Source: Nitrospirota bacterium (lineage in GTDB: Bacteria > Nitrospirota > Nitrospiria > Nitrospirales > Nitrospiraceae). Taken from it: a stretch of 64,000 nt of DNA. Location of the stretch: contig SCVN01000008.1 in the NCBI GenBank assembly GCA_004296885.1, forward strand, positions 62,001 through 126,000, written 5' to 3'. A program made the position numbers and the translations under genes. Of the stretch, positions 47,434-55,964 are shown piece after piece (the stretch's first letter is position 1; every line of letters starts with the position of its first letter). The notes beneath the pieces are model-generated. The model was given only the letters and a program-made list of their open reading frames with translations. It was not told where the DNA came from and made no database searches.

Positions 47434-48639
47434 CTAGCCTTCGTCGCCGAAACTGTTCAGCGGCCGGACCGGTTGACCCGCCCGAGTTGCCTCCGGCAAA
47501 AGGTGCGACGGGACGAATGCCAGGCCTGCGATGGCGGTGGGTACCACGGCGCTGGCGATCACGGCCGCGACCAGGAAAGAGTACTGTTCCTGCGTGACGA
47601 TGCCGTGGGAAAACCCATAGAGCGCCGAGATGGTGCCGAAGGTCAATCCGGTCGACATCAGCAGCGTGTAGTACCAGCGTTCCTTGCGCTCCTGCCTGAA
47701 CAGGCCGATCACGGGATAGAGCCCGAAGATTTTCGTCGCCACCTTGCCCCCCAGGAGCGCGAGAAAGACCGCCGGGGCCGTCAGCAAGGCCGGCAAGGAA
47801 ACGAGCGTCCCCGCCCGAATGAAATAGAACGGGGTGAGGAATCCGATGGTGAGGGTCCGGAGCCGGTAAATCCACTGGACATCTCGCGCGGCGTTGCCGG
47901 CCAGCGCCATGCCGACCAAATAGGCCGGCAGCACGGCTTCGCTGCCCGACCACAGGGCCAGCGTGCCCAATCCGAAAAGCACCAGCACCACCCACTTCGT
48001 CCTGATGGCGGCCGTACGATGAGCGTACTGCTGCGTGAGCCATCCGGTCACGGCCGGCAGCGACATCAGGACCACGGCGCTGACCGCGACGAACACGAGG
48101 GTTTTATAGGTGAAGGGCGCGAACAGCAGGCCGAGCACGATCACCGTGGCCAGGTCGTTGACGAAGCAGGCCCCGAGAACGCCCTTCCCGAACTCCGTCT
48201 TGTTGAAGCCGGTTTCGAGCATGACCGCGTAGACCACCGCCATCGAGGTGGTCGAGAGCGCCACCCCGCACAACCAACTCGCATCGGCGCTCCATCCCAG
48301 CCCATAGAACGCGAGCGCGGCGCACCCGAAAAACGGCGCAAGAAACCCGACGAGCCCCACGGTATTGACCTCGGCCAATTTGGATCGCAGGACGTTGGGG
48401 TCCAGTTCGGCGCCGGCCAGGAAAGTCAGCACGACGGCGCCGGCAGAGGCGAGAAATCGCACCCAGTCGGACTGGGCGCCCAGCACGTCCCCGAGCTCAA
48501 GCCACCCGGCAATGTAGGCAAACGCCACGCCGGCGCAGATTTCCACCAATGCGATCGAGAGGCGGAGCCGATTGGCGAGGAGGGCGGAAAGAATGGCAAT
48601 GGCAAGCCACAGGGACGCGGCAAAAAAGATGTGTTCCAT
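47434..48639 (-). CDS. CPA2-family monovalent cation/proton antiporter
   Basis: 401 residues, about 12 transmembrane segments, from the ATG at 48639 (MEHIFFAASLWLAIAILSALLANRL). GAELDPNVLRSK, the family Asp in GACFVNDLATVIVLGLLFA and FYFIRAGTLVSLPAL are typical of CPA2 Na+(K+)/H+ exchangers. It lacks the regulatory RCK/TrkA domain of KefB. The minus-strand leader folds into a likely cation riboswitch with a terminator, which supports a role in Na+ or Li+ export. Confidence 0.92.
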   Translation of the reverse strand: MEHIFFAASLWLAIAILSALLANRLRLSIALVEICAGVAFAYIAGWLELGDVLGAQSDWVRFLASAGAVVLTFLAGAELDPNVLRSKLAEVNTVGLVGFLAPFFGCAALAFYGLGWSADASWLCGVALSTTSMAVVYAVMLETGFNKTEFGKGVLGACFVNDLATVIVLGLLFAPFTYKTLVFVAVSAVVLMSLPAVTGWLTQQYAHRTAAIRTKWVVLVLFGLGTLALWSGSEAVLPAYLVGMALAGNAARDVQWIYRLRTLTIGFLTPFYFIRAGTLVSLPALLTAPAVFLALLGGKVATKIFGLYPVIGLFRQERKERWYYTLLMSTGLTFGTISALYGFSHGIVTQEQYSFLVAAVIASAVVPTAIAGLAFVPSHLLPEATRAGQPVRPLNSFGDEG

Positions 48640-48668
48640 ACAGGAGTCCTCCGTTCCGTTGAGGGCAC

Positions 48669-48691
48669 AAAAAAACCGCCTGGCAGCGGTT
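48669..48691 (-). terminator. Riboswitch-linked intrinsic terminator
   Basis: Minus strand: AACCGC-TGCCAG-GCGGTT followed by TTTTT. It lies 30 nt before the antiporter ATG, inside the leader rather than after a gene, so it should act as an attenuator. The upstream AACCGCC word in the leader duplicates its 5' arm and could pair with GGCGGTT as an antiterminator. Confidence 0.8.
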
Positions 48692-48790
48692 GTCACGTCA
48701 TAGGTGACAACTCCCCCGCTCCGATCGTCGGCAGCGTAGGAGTCATCAGCCTGGCCAAGGCGGTTATCCGGGGGACTCCATCCCCTGTGT
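48692..48790 (-). promoter_or_regulatory. Candidate Na+/Li+ (nhaA-I type) riboswitch aptamer
   Basis: The minus-strand leader of the antiporter carries a G/C-rich region with GGATAACCGCCTTGGCC, then GCTGATGACTCCTACGC, then an 8-bp hairpin GTTGTCAC/GTGACAAC (48689-48711). That hairpin shares three bases with the 5' arm of the following terminator, so the two cannot form together. The GATGACTCCTAC word and the position before a cation/proton antiporter recall the nhaA-I riboswitch class; this identification is from memory and has not been modelled. Confidence 0.55.
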
Positions 48791-48971
48791 GCACCCACTA
48801 TACGGGAACCGGTTCGCCCGATTCAACCACGGTGACAGTTGCCCTCCTTTCCCCCCTCGCGCGCCCGCTGATTCCTTCCTTACTATTTCCTTGATTGTTG
48901 CTCCTGGCGAGCCCATCATTTCCGAAACTTGTCACGTCCTACGCGGGAACCACACCAACAAGGAGAGAGTC

Positions 48972-49523
48972 ATGCGCTTGCTGTCCTCGATCACTGCTCG
49001 CGTTGTCGCCATGGGACTGCTGTTAGGACTGTATGGCTGTACGATCCCCCCGCTCATGCATCGAGGCGGAATCATGGTGGATAGCTGGGCCGAGGTGAAG
49101 GTCGACAACGCCACTGCCGCCGGCATCCTGGCTGCGTTCAACCGTGCGGAGACGGCCCTTCAGGCAGGCCAACTGGACCAGTTAATGGATCTTTATTCTG
49201 ACGGCTACAGCTATCACGGATTGACGAAACAAGAGCTACGAAAGGTCTGGGACGAACTCCTGCAGCAGCATCGGGAATTCCGAAGCAACCACATTCTCTC
49301 CCGCTTTATCACCGTCCCGGGTGAGCCGCAGAGTGTCGAGGTCACCTGTACGGGGAGCCTGTGGGCCCTCTCGAAAGAGACCGGGGAACAGGTGAATATC
49401 GACAGCTGGTATGGAGAAACGCACTACATGGTCAATGAAGGCGGAACCTGGCGCGTGCGCGGGCATCGCGGGCGAGCTCCCAAGACCCAGGCTTTTGGAG
49501 CAGCCCCTCACCCATTTTTTTAG
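48972..49523 (+). CDS. Lipoprotein with SnoaL/NTF2-like domain
   Basis: 183 residues; AAGGAGAG precedes the ATG at 48972. Signal with lipobox LYGC (Cys at about 23). The mature part ILAAFNRAETALQAGQLDQLMDLYSDGYSYHGLTKQEL ... GETHYMVNEGGTWRVRGHRG follows the SnoaL-like (DUF4440) alpha+beta cone fold. Such folds bind small ligands or act as enzymes; nothing specific can be read here. Divergent from the antiporter leader. Confidence 0.7.
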   Translation: MRLLSSITARVVAMGLLLGLYGCTIPPLMHRGGIMVDSWAEVKVDNATAAGILAAFNRAETALQAGQLDQLMDLYSDGYSYHGLTKQELRKVWDELLQQHREFRSNHILSRFITVPGEPQSVEVTCTGSLWALSKETGEQVNIDSWYGETHYMVNEGGTWRVRGHRGRAPKTQAFGAAPHPFF

Positions 49524-49725
49524 CCCAACGATGGGGGCAGGCGTTGCTGCCCGCACCGTCCCGTGAAGGGCGAAGAGACCGTGAGGGTTTCATGGAACGG
49601 GCCGGAAAAGACGACGCGCGCCCCCCTTGCATAGCGTGACCTTTCTCCGATTCTGCTATAATCCGCCGGAGTTTCAGCCTGTCCGGCGCGAGAGCGCGCC
49701 GGCGCACCTGCACAGGAGGTTGGCG

Positions 49726-50088
49726 ATGAAATGGCTCCTGCCGTTCGGTTGCATCATGGCGGCTCTGCTCGCGGCCAATACCTGGGCCGGTGAACAGGCA
49801 CCCAAGGGAGATGCCAGAAACGGCCAGGCCATCTATGCGCGCAATTGCGTGCGCTGCCACGGAGCGGCGCTGGACGGGCACGGCCCGGATGCAGCCAATC
49901 TCGTGCGCCCCCCCGCAAACTTCCTCGACAAGCGCTCCCGTGAAAAAACCGACTTCGAGCTGACCATCGCGATCAAGCAGGGACAACTGTATACGGACAT
50001 GCACCGTTGGGACGACACGTTGAGCGATGCCCTGATTCGGGACGTGGTCGCGTACATCCGCGCCACCGCCCCCCACATTATCGACTGA
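49726..50088 (+). CDS. Class I c-type cytochrome
   Basis: 120 residues from the ATG at 49726 (AGGAGG upstream). Signal peptide (MKWLLPFGCIMAALLAANTWAG) followed by a single haem site CVRCH in GQAIYARNCVRCHGAALDG. Candidate axial Met is in YTDMHRWDD. A small periplasmic electron carrier; its maturation would use the System II genes at 26.7-31.2 kb. Its partner oxidoreductase is not evident in the window. Confidence 0.92.
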   Translation: MKWLLPFGCIMAALLAANTWAGEQAPKGDARNGQAIYARNCVRCHGAALDGHGPDAANLVRPPANFLDKRSREKTDFELTIAIKQGQLYTDMHRWDDTLSDALIRDVVAYIRATAPHIID

Positions 50089-50131
50089 CGCACGTCCCGG
50101 GCGCCCCTCGATGTGACGGCGAGGCGATGGC

Positions 50132-50650
50132 ATGAGCGACGACACGAAGGTCTGTCCGGTCTGCGCGGAAACGATCAAGGCCGCCGCCATCAAGTGCCGG
50201 TTCTGCGGCACAGACCTGGCCGCGTTCGCGGCGGCGCGCGAGGCGGAGCAGGAACGGCAGCTCTTTACCGGCCATCCCAGGGTGATCTACAGGGTCGGGC
50301 AATGGGTCCTGGTCTTCCTCACGCTCGGCCTGGCTTACCTCTGGTGCTGGCCGAACAGCCGCGCCACCACCTATCAAATCACGACCCAGCGCATCCGCGT
50401 GGAAAAGGGCCTGCTGTCCAAGACCAAGGACACGATCGAACTGTTCCGCATCGACCACTTCGATCTTCAGAAGCCGCTGAGCATGAGGCTGGTCGGCCAT
50501 TGCTTGCTGCACCTGCGGTCGTCCGATCCCAACTTTCCTACCGTGACGCTCTACGGCATTCCGGATCTGGAGCACCTTGCCGACACCCTTCGGGACTGCT
50601 CCCTCAGGGAACGGACCAGGCGCAAAGTAACCACGTTCGTGCAGGCATAA
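50132..50650 (+). CDS. Zinc-ribbon membrane protein with PH-like (bPH2) domain
   Basis: 172 residues: N-terminal zinc ribbon (CPVCAETIKAAAIKCRFCG), one transmembrane stretch (GQWVLVFLTLGLAYLWCW), then a bacterial PH-like domain (TTYQITTQRIRVEKGLLSKTKDTIELFRIDHFDLQKPL). Architecture resembles YdbS/YdbT-type membrane proteins. Role unknown. Confidence 0.8.
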   Translation: MSDDTKVCPVCAETIKAAAIKCRFCGTDLAAFAAAREAEQERQLFTGHPRVIYRVGQWVLVFLTLGLAYLWCWPNSRATTYQITTQRIRVEKGLLSKTKDTIELFRIDHFDLQKPLSMRLVGHCLLHLRSSDPNFPTVTLYGIPDLEHLADTLRDCSLRERTRRKVTTFVQA

Positions 50651-50702
50651 GGAGCGCCGAAAGCCCAAGACCGCATCGCACCTGTACGCCGGGAGGCAGG
50701 CT

Positions 50703-51920
50703 ATGGAGATGCTCACCACACGCTGCTGTGTCGTCGGCGGAGGGCCGGCGGGGATGATGCTGGGGCTGCTGCTGGCCCGCGCCGGGGTGGACGTCATCGT
50801 ATTGGAGAAGCACGCGGACTTCCTCAGGGACTTCCGGGGCGACACGATCCATCCTTCCACGCTCGAGCTGATGCACGAGCTCGGAGTCCTGGACGAGTTT
50901 CTGAAGCTGCCGCACGAGAAGGCCCGCCTGCTGAAAGTCCAGGTCGGCGACACGTCGTTCCCCCTCGCGGACTTCAGCCACCTGCCGACCCGGTGCCAAT
51001 TCATCGCTCTGATGCCGCAGTGGGACTTCCTGAACTTTCTCGCCAAGCAGGGAGCCCGGTACACGACCTTCCAGCTGCGACAAAGCACCAACGCGACCGG
51101 TCTGATCGAGGAGGGAGACCGGGTCGTCGGGGTCCGTGCGACGGGACCGGAGGGAGAGCTGGCAATCAAGGCGGACCTCGTGGTCGGGGCGGATGGGCGC
51201 CATTCGGTGGTGCGGGAGAAGGCCGGCTTTCACGTGCAGGAGCTGGGCGCGCCCATGGATGTGCTCTGGTTCCGCATCTCCCGGAAGGCCGGCGATCCGG
51301 AAGAAACGATGGGGCACTTCGACGCGGGACGCATCCTGATCATGATCAACCGGGGCTCCCACTGGCAGTTCGGCTACATCATCATGAAGGGCTCGGCCGA
51401 GGAGAACCGCAAGCGCGGGCTCGACGCGTTCCGCGAGGATGTGGCGACACTCGCGCCCTTCTCCGCCGACCGGCGGGGCGAAATCCGCAACTGGGACGAC
51501 GTCAAACTGCTCACCGTCCAGGTGGACCGCCTGCTCCACTGGTACAAGCCGGGCCTGCTCTGCATCGGCGACGCGGCCCATGCTATGTCGCCGATCGGCG
51601 GGGTGGGCGTCAACCTGGCCGTCCAGGACGGAGTCGCCGCCGCCAACCTGCTGGCCAAACCTCTGCGCGAGGGAGCGCTCACCACGGATCATTTGCGCCT
51701 GGTGCAGCAACGGCGGCTGCTGCCCACGCGCATCGTTCAGGGAATGCAGGTACTGGTCCAGAAGCAGGTCGTCTCGAAGGTCTTGAGCGGGACCGGTCCC
51801 ATGAAGCCCCCGCTGCCGCTCAAACTGTTCGCCCGGTTTCCCTTCCTCCGCCGCCTGCCGGCCCGGCTGATCGGCGTCGGTATCCGCCCCGAGCATGTGC
51901 GGACTCAGGCGGCGGACTGA
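50703..51920 (+). CDS. FAD-dependent aromatic-ring hydroxylase-like monooxygenase
   Basis: 405 residues. The Rossmann start CCVVGGGPAGMMLGLLLARAG binds FAD, a DG-type motif reads DLVVGADGRHSVVREKAG, and the GD motif is CIGDAAHAMSPIGGVGVNLAVQDG. This is the PHBH/UbiH fold that hydroxylates phenols or quinone precursors. GGGAGG precedes the ATG. It lacks obvious pathway neighbours, so the substrate is open; ubiquinone/menaquinone-like or xenobiotic phenols are possible. Confidence 0.87.
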   Translation: MEMLTTRCCVVGGGPAGMMLGLLLARAGVDVIVLEKHADFLRDFRGDTIHPSTLELMHELGVLDEFLKLPHEKARLLKVQVGDTSFPLADFSHLPTRCQFIALMPQWDFLNFLAKQGARYTTFQLRQSTNATGLIEEGDRVVGVRATGPEGELAIKADLVVGADGRHSVVREKAGFHVQELGAPMDVLWFRISRKAGDPEETMGHFDAGRILIMINRGSHWQFGYIIMKGSAEENRKRGLDAFREDVATLAPFSADRRGEIRNWDDVKLLTVQVDRLLHWYKPGLLCIGDAAHAMSPIGGVGVNLAVQDGVAAANLLAKPLREGALTTDHLRLVQQRRLLPTRIVQGMQVLVQKQVVSKVLSGTGPMKPPLPLKLFARFPFLRRLPARLIGVGIRPEHVRTQAAD

Positions 51921-51934
51921 TTCGATCCGAGGAT

Positions 51935-52687
51935 CTAGCGGCTTGACGGGGCCGTCAATCGCGCGGTGAGGATGGTACTCATCGGATTTTCGATCAGGTC
52001 TCGCCAGTAGCCCGCGCCGAATTTGGCCAGACCTTCAGGGGAGACTTCAAAGGGGTGCCACCGGAGGTCGGCAAACCCGGCCGACCGGACCGCCTCATCG
52101 AACACCGCCCTGGCCCAATGCCGATACTCGATGGAGAAGGGCGGGTTCGTGTGCACGTCCGCATGGACAAGCCGCCAGTCTTTATCCGACGCCACGAGCC
52201 GGTAGGTAAAGCCATACCGTTCCGTATCGCCCCTGCCCATCACATAGTCCGGCTCAGGCAGCAGGGCCAGCAGCAGGCCTCCCGGCTTGAGGTTGGCCGC
52301 AATGTTCCGGCACATGTTGCGCATCGCTTCCGCCGTTTCCGCGTAATGCAACAGGTAGGTCGCGGTCGCCAGGTCGAAGGCTCCCAGCCACGACAGCTCG
52401 GCTGCGTCCGCGACTCGGTATTCGATGCCCAGGGGAGCTTTGGCTTCCGCCTCGCGGGCCGCGGCGACCATCGTGTCCGACACATCCGCCCCGACGACCT
52501 TGGCCGCCCCCAATTGTTTGAAGAGGCGGGAGTAGTAGCCGGTTCCGCAGGCCAGGTCCAGGACGCTCCGCCCCTCGATCGCTCCGGATAGCAGCCGCTT
52601 CACGGTCGGCACTTCCGTGTAGGTGGGAATCGGCGTCTCTTTCCACCCGACGTACGTCTCGCCGATGGCATCGTACTGTGCGCGCAT
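51935..52687 (-). CDS. SAM-dependent methyltransferase
   Basis: 250 residues from the ATG at 52687 (MRAQYDAIGETYVGWK). Motif I SVLDLACGTGYYSRLF, acidic residue in VVGADVSDTMV, FDLATATYLLHYA and LKPGGLLLALLPEPDY are class I signatures. It resembles small-molecule methyltransferases of the toxin/antibiotic type (ToxA/Tcm-like), but the substrate is unknown. It converges on the monooxygenase gene 14 nt away. Confidence 0.85.
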   Translation of the reverse strand: MRAQYDAIGETYVGWKETPIPTYTEVPTVKRLLSGAIEGRSVLDLACGTGYYSRLFKQLGAAKVVGADVSDTMVAAAREAEAKAPLGIEYRVADAAELSWLGAFDLATATYLLHYAETAEAMRNMCRNIAANLKPGGLLLALLPEPDYVMGRGDTERYGFTYRLVASDKDWRLVHADVHTNPPFSIEYRHWARAVFDEAVRSAGFADLRWHPFEVSPEGLAKFGAGYWRDLIENPMSTILTARLTAPSSR

Positions 52688-52851
52688 GGGAAGCCATGAT
52701 ACCCGTCCGCCCCCAATAGGACAACCACGAGCGGTAGCACCATACACCGGGCTGGTTTGCCGCGACGGAACGCGTGCACGCCCAGGCTTCGGAAGGGTCC
52801 GGAGACACAGGAGCGGGCGGCGCACGGCGCGCGCCCATGCCCATGCAACCC

Positions 52852-53463
52852 TTACGGCATTCGAAAATCGACGGCACCCAGCTCTTGTTTCGACTGGGCC
52901 AGCCGTTCATGGAGGATCTTGTTCTCGGACGGGGCCATGGCCTCGGCTTCTGCAAGCATGGCCTTGGCTTCCTGGTACCGTCCGGTTCGCATGTAGATCC
53001 TGGCCAGGGTATCCAGGACATACGGGCGCAACGGACCCGCTTGCCCCAGGGCGTTCCCGGCCAGCCGCTCGGCCTCGTCCAGCCGTTCTCCTCGCGACAG
53101 GTAGACCATCGCCAAGTTGTTGCCGGCGCCGGAATGATTGGGGGCGGCGTCCAAGGCCCGGCGATAGTAGTCCTCCGCTTCCTGGAACGCCCCGCTCTCG
53201 AACGAGAGATTGCCCAAGCCGATGAGGGCGGGCACGAAATCGCTCCGTTGATGCAGGGCGGCCTGATATTCGCGAGCCGCCATCTCTTTGAGACCCTGCC
53301 CCTCATACGAAGTTCCCAGCGTGACGTGCTCCTCGGGGGTCAAGGGATCATGGAGCACCACGACCCGAGGGATGCTCGAACAAGCCTGGAGGCCTCCCAG
53401 CAGGAGGGTCATCACCATAAGCCACGCGACGGACCCTCTAACGGACCATACCCTGGCGATCAT
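52852..53463 (-). CDS. TPR-repeat lipoprotein
   Basis: 203 residues from the ATG at 53463, which overlaps the upstream peptidase stop by 4 nt (ATGA). Lipobox LQAC (Cys at about 28), then TPR units (HVTLGTSYEGQGLKEMAAREYQAAL, LIGLGNLSFESGAFQEAEDYYRRAL, NLAMVYLSRGERLDEAERL, LARIYMRTGRYQEAKAML). It would be an envelope scaffold for the co-encoded C39-like peptidase. Confidence 0.85.
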   Translation of the reverse strand: MIARVWSVRGSVAWLMVMTLLLGGLQACSSIPRVVVLHDPLTPEEHVTLGTSYEGQGLKEMAAREYQAALHQRSDFVPALIGLGNLSFESGAFQEAEDYYRRALDAAPNHSGAGNNLAMVYLSRGERLDEAERLAGNALGQAGPLRPYVLDTLARIYMRTGRYQEAKAMLAEAEAMAPSENKILHERLAQSKQELGAVDFRMP

Positions 53464-54092
53464 GAGGCGGCCTTCCTGCGGTTCTCGTCCGGCAAGACCA
53501 GCAGCGTCAAACGGCCGGCCTTCTCCCAACTCCGGAGGAACCGCTCGTAGGGGACGAAGTCATCGCGGAGCGGGCCCGAGTGGACGTACACCCCTTGACG
53601 CCGCTCATCGTACCCCGTGACGACAACGTAGTGGCCTTGCGGAAAGAGCGCGGAGCCGAGGTTCAGCAGCGCCACCAGAGGATGCCCGGCCGCCAGTTCG
53701 GATTTCAGGTCGTCAAGACCGCCGGCGTAGATCGCGGCATCCAGCCCACGCGCCTGGGCAGCCAGCAGGAGATCCATCGGCAGGGCCCCTCCAAGGCGGG
53801 GCGTGTAGACCTCCTTTCTCAGATCTTGAGGGTCCGTCGGGACCCCCCAAAAGGTCAAGACGCTTGCGAGGGTCACAGGGCCGCATTGATCCTTGTCATC
53901 CGGAAAGAACGGAACCGGGATGTGGTGCAGCGCCTGGTGTGGCCGGACTGACTCCTGCGCGAGTTCACGGTTTCCAGCCGATCGGGCGTCAGCCGAGACT
54001 TGATCGGGCCGGACTGCACAGCTCATCAGCAGCGCCCCCCACAGACCCGCACAAAGCACGACGGCCACGCGCGCCAATCCTCCGCTGCACAT
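53460..54092 (-). CDS. PA2778-family C39-like cysteine peptidase
   Basis: 210 residues: lipoprotein-like signal (LLMSC), then a papain-like C39 domain with the nucleophile region DKDQCGPVTLASVLTFWG and the His in PQGHYVVVTGYDERRQGVYVHSG, with Asp in the last segment. This matches the PA2778 family, which is paired with a PA2779-type membrane protein; the PA2779 homologue lies 30 nt upstream here. Peptidase activity on a specific substrate is not established by sequence. Confidence 0.85.
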   Translation of the reverse strand: MCSGGLARVAVVLCAGLWGALLMSCAVRPDQVSADARSAGNRELAQESVRPHQALHHIPVPFFPDDKDQCGPVTLASVLTFWGVPTDPQDLRKEVYTPRLGGALPMDLLLAAQARGLDAAIYAGGLDDLKSELAAGHPLVALLNLGSALFPQGHYVVVTGYDERRQGVYVHSGPLRDDFVPYERFLRSWEKAGRLTLLVLPDENRRKAAS

Positions 54093-54122
54093 AGGCAGGA
54101 CCTCCCTCTTTGTTTGGAGCCC

Positions 54123-54560
54123 CTACTTGCTTTCCCCCTCCTTGGTGATCACGATGCGGTGTCCCAACAGGTACACCAGGATCACAGCCAGGATGGCAAT
54201 CACCAGCAGCGCGATCACGATGCCCAGGCCGGCGTCACCGCCGGGGATCAACGCATCCACCTGCGTCGCCATTTGATGCAATTGCTCATCCGACAGACGG
54301 GTCAGCCGGGCAGTGACTTCATCCGGAGTAAGCCCGAAGTCTTCGAGCCGCTGCTGGACAACCTTGGATTCCAGCACACGCTGGATATTCTGGAGATCCG
54401 CGGCCCGATTTGAACCGAGCGCCGGCTCCGGCATCGTCGACACCGGGGGGGCCACCATGGCCCTGACCTCCGGCGGATACCACCCTATCAAGAGGGTCAT
54501 CGCGACCAACGTCCAGATCATCGTCTGTGTGAAGACTGGTATCTGCAGCATTTTCCCCAT
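54123..54560 (-). CDS. PA2779-family membrane protein
   Basis: 145 residues from the ATG at 54560 with GGGGAGGG upstream. Two hydrophobic segments: N-terminal MIWTLVAMTLLIGWY and C-terminal GIVIALLVIAILAVILVYLLG. The central region DLQNIQRVLESKVVQQRLEDFGLTPDEVTARLTRLSDEQLHQMATQVD is the helical family signature. It leads the three-gene operon with the C39-like peptidase and the TPR lipoprotein. Role unknown. Confidence 0.85.
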   Translation of the reverse strand: MGKMLQIPVFTQTMIWTLVAMTLLIGWYPPEVRAMVAPPVSTMPEPALGSNRAADLQNIQRVLESKVVQQRLEDFGLTPDEVTARLTRLSDEQLHQMATQVDALIPGGDAGLGIVIALLVIAILAVILVYLLGHRIVITKEGESK

Positions 54561-54995
54561 TGTCCGTCCCTCCCCAGAATTTCTTTCCCTGCAGGCGGGT
54601 ATGACCCGCAAGGGCCGAAACTCTGTATTGATCACCATCCTGTACAGACCTCCCTATTAGGCAAGGACAGTGCCGACCTGCCCGCACACTCGATATCCTA
54701 CGTATCTCGATGAATTAACGGATATTTTCGACAGGAGATTTTTTTGTAGTGGCAGGATCGATTGCAGGGATTCGCCTACATGGTTGGCTTTCCATACAGA
54801 TCAATCTTATTGAATCAAATAGTGATTCTTGAACGTAGGCAATTGCCTACATGCTGAGGGAGCAAACCAACGCTTTGTACTCACAATACTCCATGATGAA
54901 CACCGCCATACTTGGACGTTCTGCTTGTAAAAACGGACGCGATGGTCTCTAATATTCCAGTTCAATTGACGCACCGGTAGACGCTCTTGCCTTTG
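54561..54995. other. Divergent regulatory region with a 16-bp palindrome
   Basis: No gene in this 435-nt divergent spacer, which is AT-richer than its surroundings. It holds the palindrome GTAGGCAATTGCCTAC (54835-54850) and a second half-site context TTCGCCTACATG at 54771-54782 that repeats TTGCCTACATG at 54843-54853. It could control the PA2779 operon, the VIT-like gene, or both. Confidence 0.6.
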
Positions 54996-55952
54996 ATGGC
55001 CTACGCGCACAACCAGAGACTCGCCCGCACGCTCATCCTGGATGAATTGTTCGACTTGTCGCTGTACAAGGCCCTCCGCGGGGTCACCAAGCCGGACACG
55101 CAACAGGTGCTCGACGAGCTGATCATCGTCGAAACCGGGCACCTGGCCTTTTGGCAGCAATTCTTCGACAGCCGGCTGGACCGCCTCGACGTCGGCCGGC
55201 GACTCAAACTCCGGTTGATCATTCTCTCCTGCCGTATGTTCGGCGAGACCGGCGTCCATTTGGCGCTGGAAGCGATCGAGGTCTACGGGGTCCGAAAGTA
55301 CCTGTCCCTGTGGCGCAGCTACAAAGGCCAGCCGCTCGGGAAGGCGCTCGAGGGAATTTTGCGGGACGAGTTCCAGCACGAGGATATCCTGGTCACACGA
55401 CTGACCGAGCGAAAGATCAACCCGGAGCGGATCAGGAACATTTTTCTGGGGCTGAACGACGGGCTGGTGGAGATTCTTGGGGCCGTCAGCGGGTTTTTCG
55501 GAGCCTTCGGGAATCCGGTGATGGTCTTGATGGCGGCCAGCACGACGGCCGTCGCCGGGGCACTCTCCATGGCCGCCGGGGCTTACGCGGCCATCAGTTC
55601 GGAACGTGAAGTGCAGGCAACGGAAGCCGCCAAGAAGGAGTTTCTGGGAGACAAGAACGAGGACGGGGGCGCACCGGATCGGCCCTTCGGCTCGGCTCTG
55701 GTGGTGGGCGCCAGCTACTTCATCGGGGCCATGGTCCCGGTTCTGCCGGTCCTGTTCGGCGCGAAGAGCGCGGTGTTCTCGATGGTCGCGGCCGGCAGCG
55801 TGGCCATTCTGGTGTCCACCCTGCTTGCCTTCCTGTCCGGCATGGACATCAAGCGACGCATCCTGCTGAATCTGGCGATCATCGCCCTGGCCGTCAGCAT
55901 CACCTACCTCATCGGCCTCGCCGCCAAGCAGCTTTTTGGGATTTCAGTCTAA
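54996..55952 (+). CDS. Ferritin-like/VIT1 family metal transporter (MbfA-like)
   Basis: 318 residues; start taken at the ATG at 54996 (a TTG at 54987 is the only earlier option; no ribosome site is evident). The N-terminal 150 residues form a rubrerythrin/ferritin-like four-helix domain with diiron ligands: ILDELFD, IVETGHLAFW, FGETGVHLALEAIE and DEFQHED. The C-terminal half is the VIT1/CCC1 transporter, starting NIFLGLNDGLVEILGAVSGFFGAFG with four or five transmembrane helices. The combination matches MbfA-type Fe2+ (or Mn2+) exporters. Confidence 0.88.
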   Translation: MAYAHNQRLARTLILDELFDLSLYKALRGVTKPDTQQVLDELIIVETGHLAFWQQFFDSRLDRLDVGRRLKLRLIILSCRMFGETGVHLALEAIEVYGVRKYLSLWRSYKGQPLGKALEGILRDEFQHEDILVTRLTERKINPERIRNIFLGLNDGLVEILGAVSGFFGAFGNPVMVLMAASTTAVAGALSMAAGAYAAISSEREVQATEAAKKEFLGDKNEDGGAPDRPFGSALVVGASYFIGAMVPVLPVLFGAKSAVFSMVAAGSVAILVSTLLAFLSGMDIKRRILLNLAIIALAVSITYLIGLAAKQLFGISV

Positions 55953-55964
55953 CCTGATGCGCCC

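Noticed and set aside
54752-54768. Sigma-54-like site TGGCAGGATCGATTGCA
   Set aside because: The GG and GC elements are one base too far apart; spacing is strict for sigma-54 promoters.
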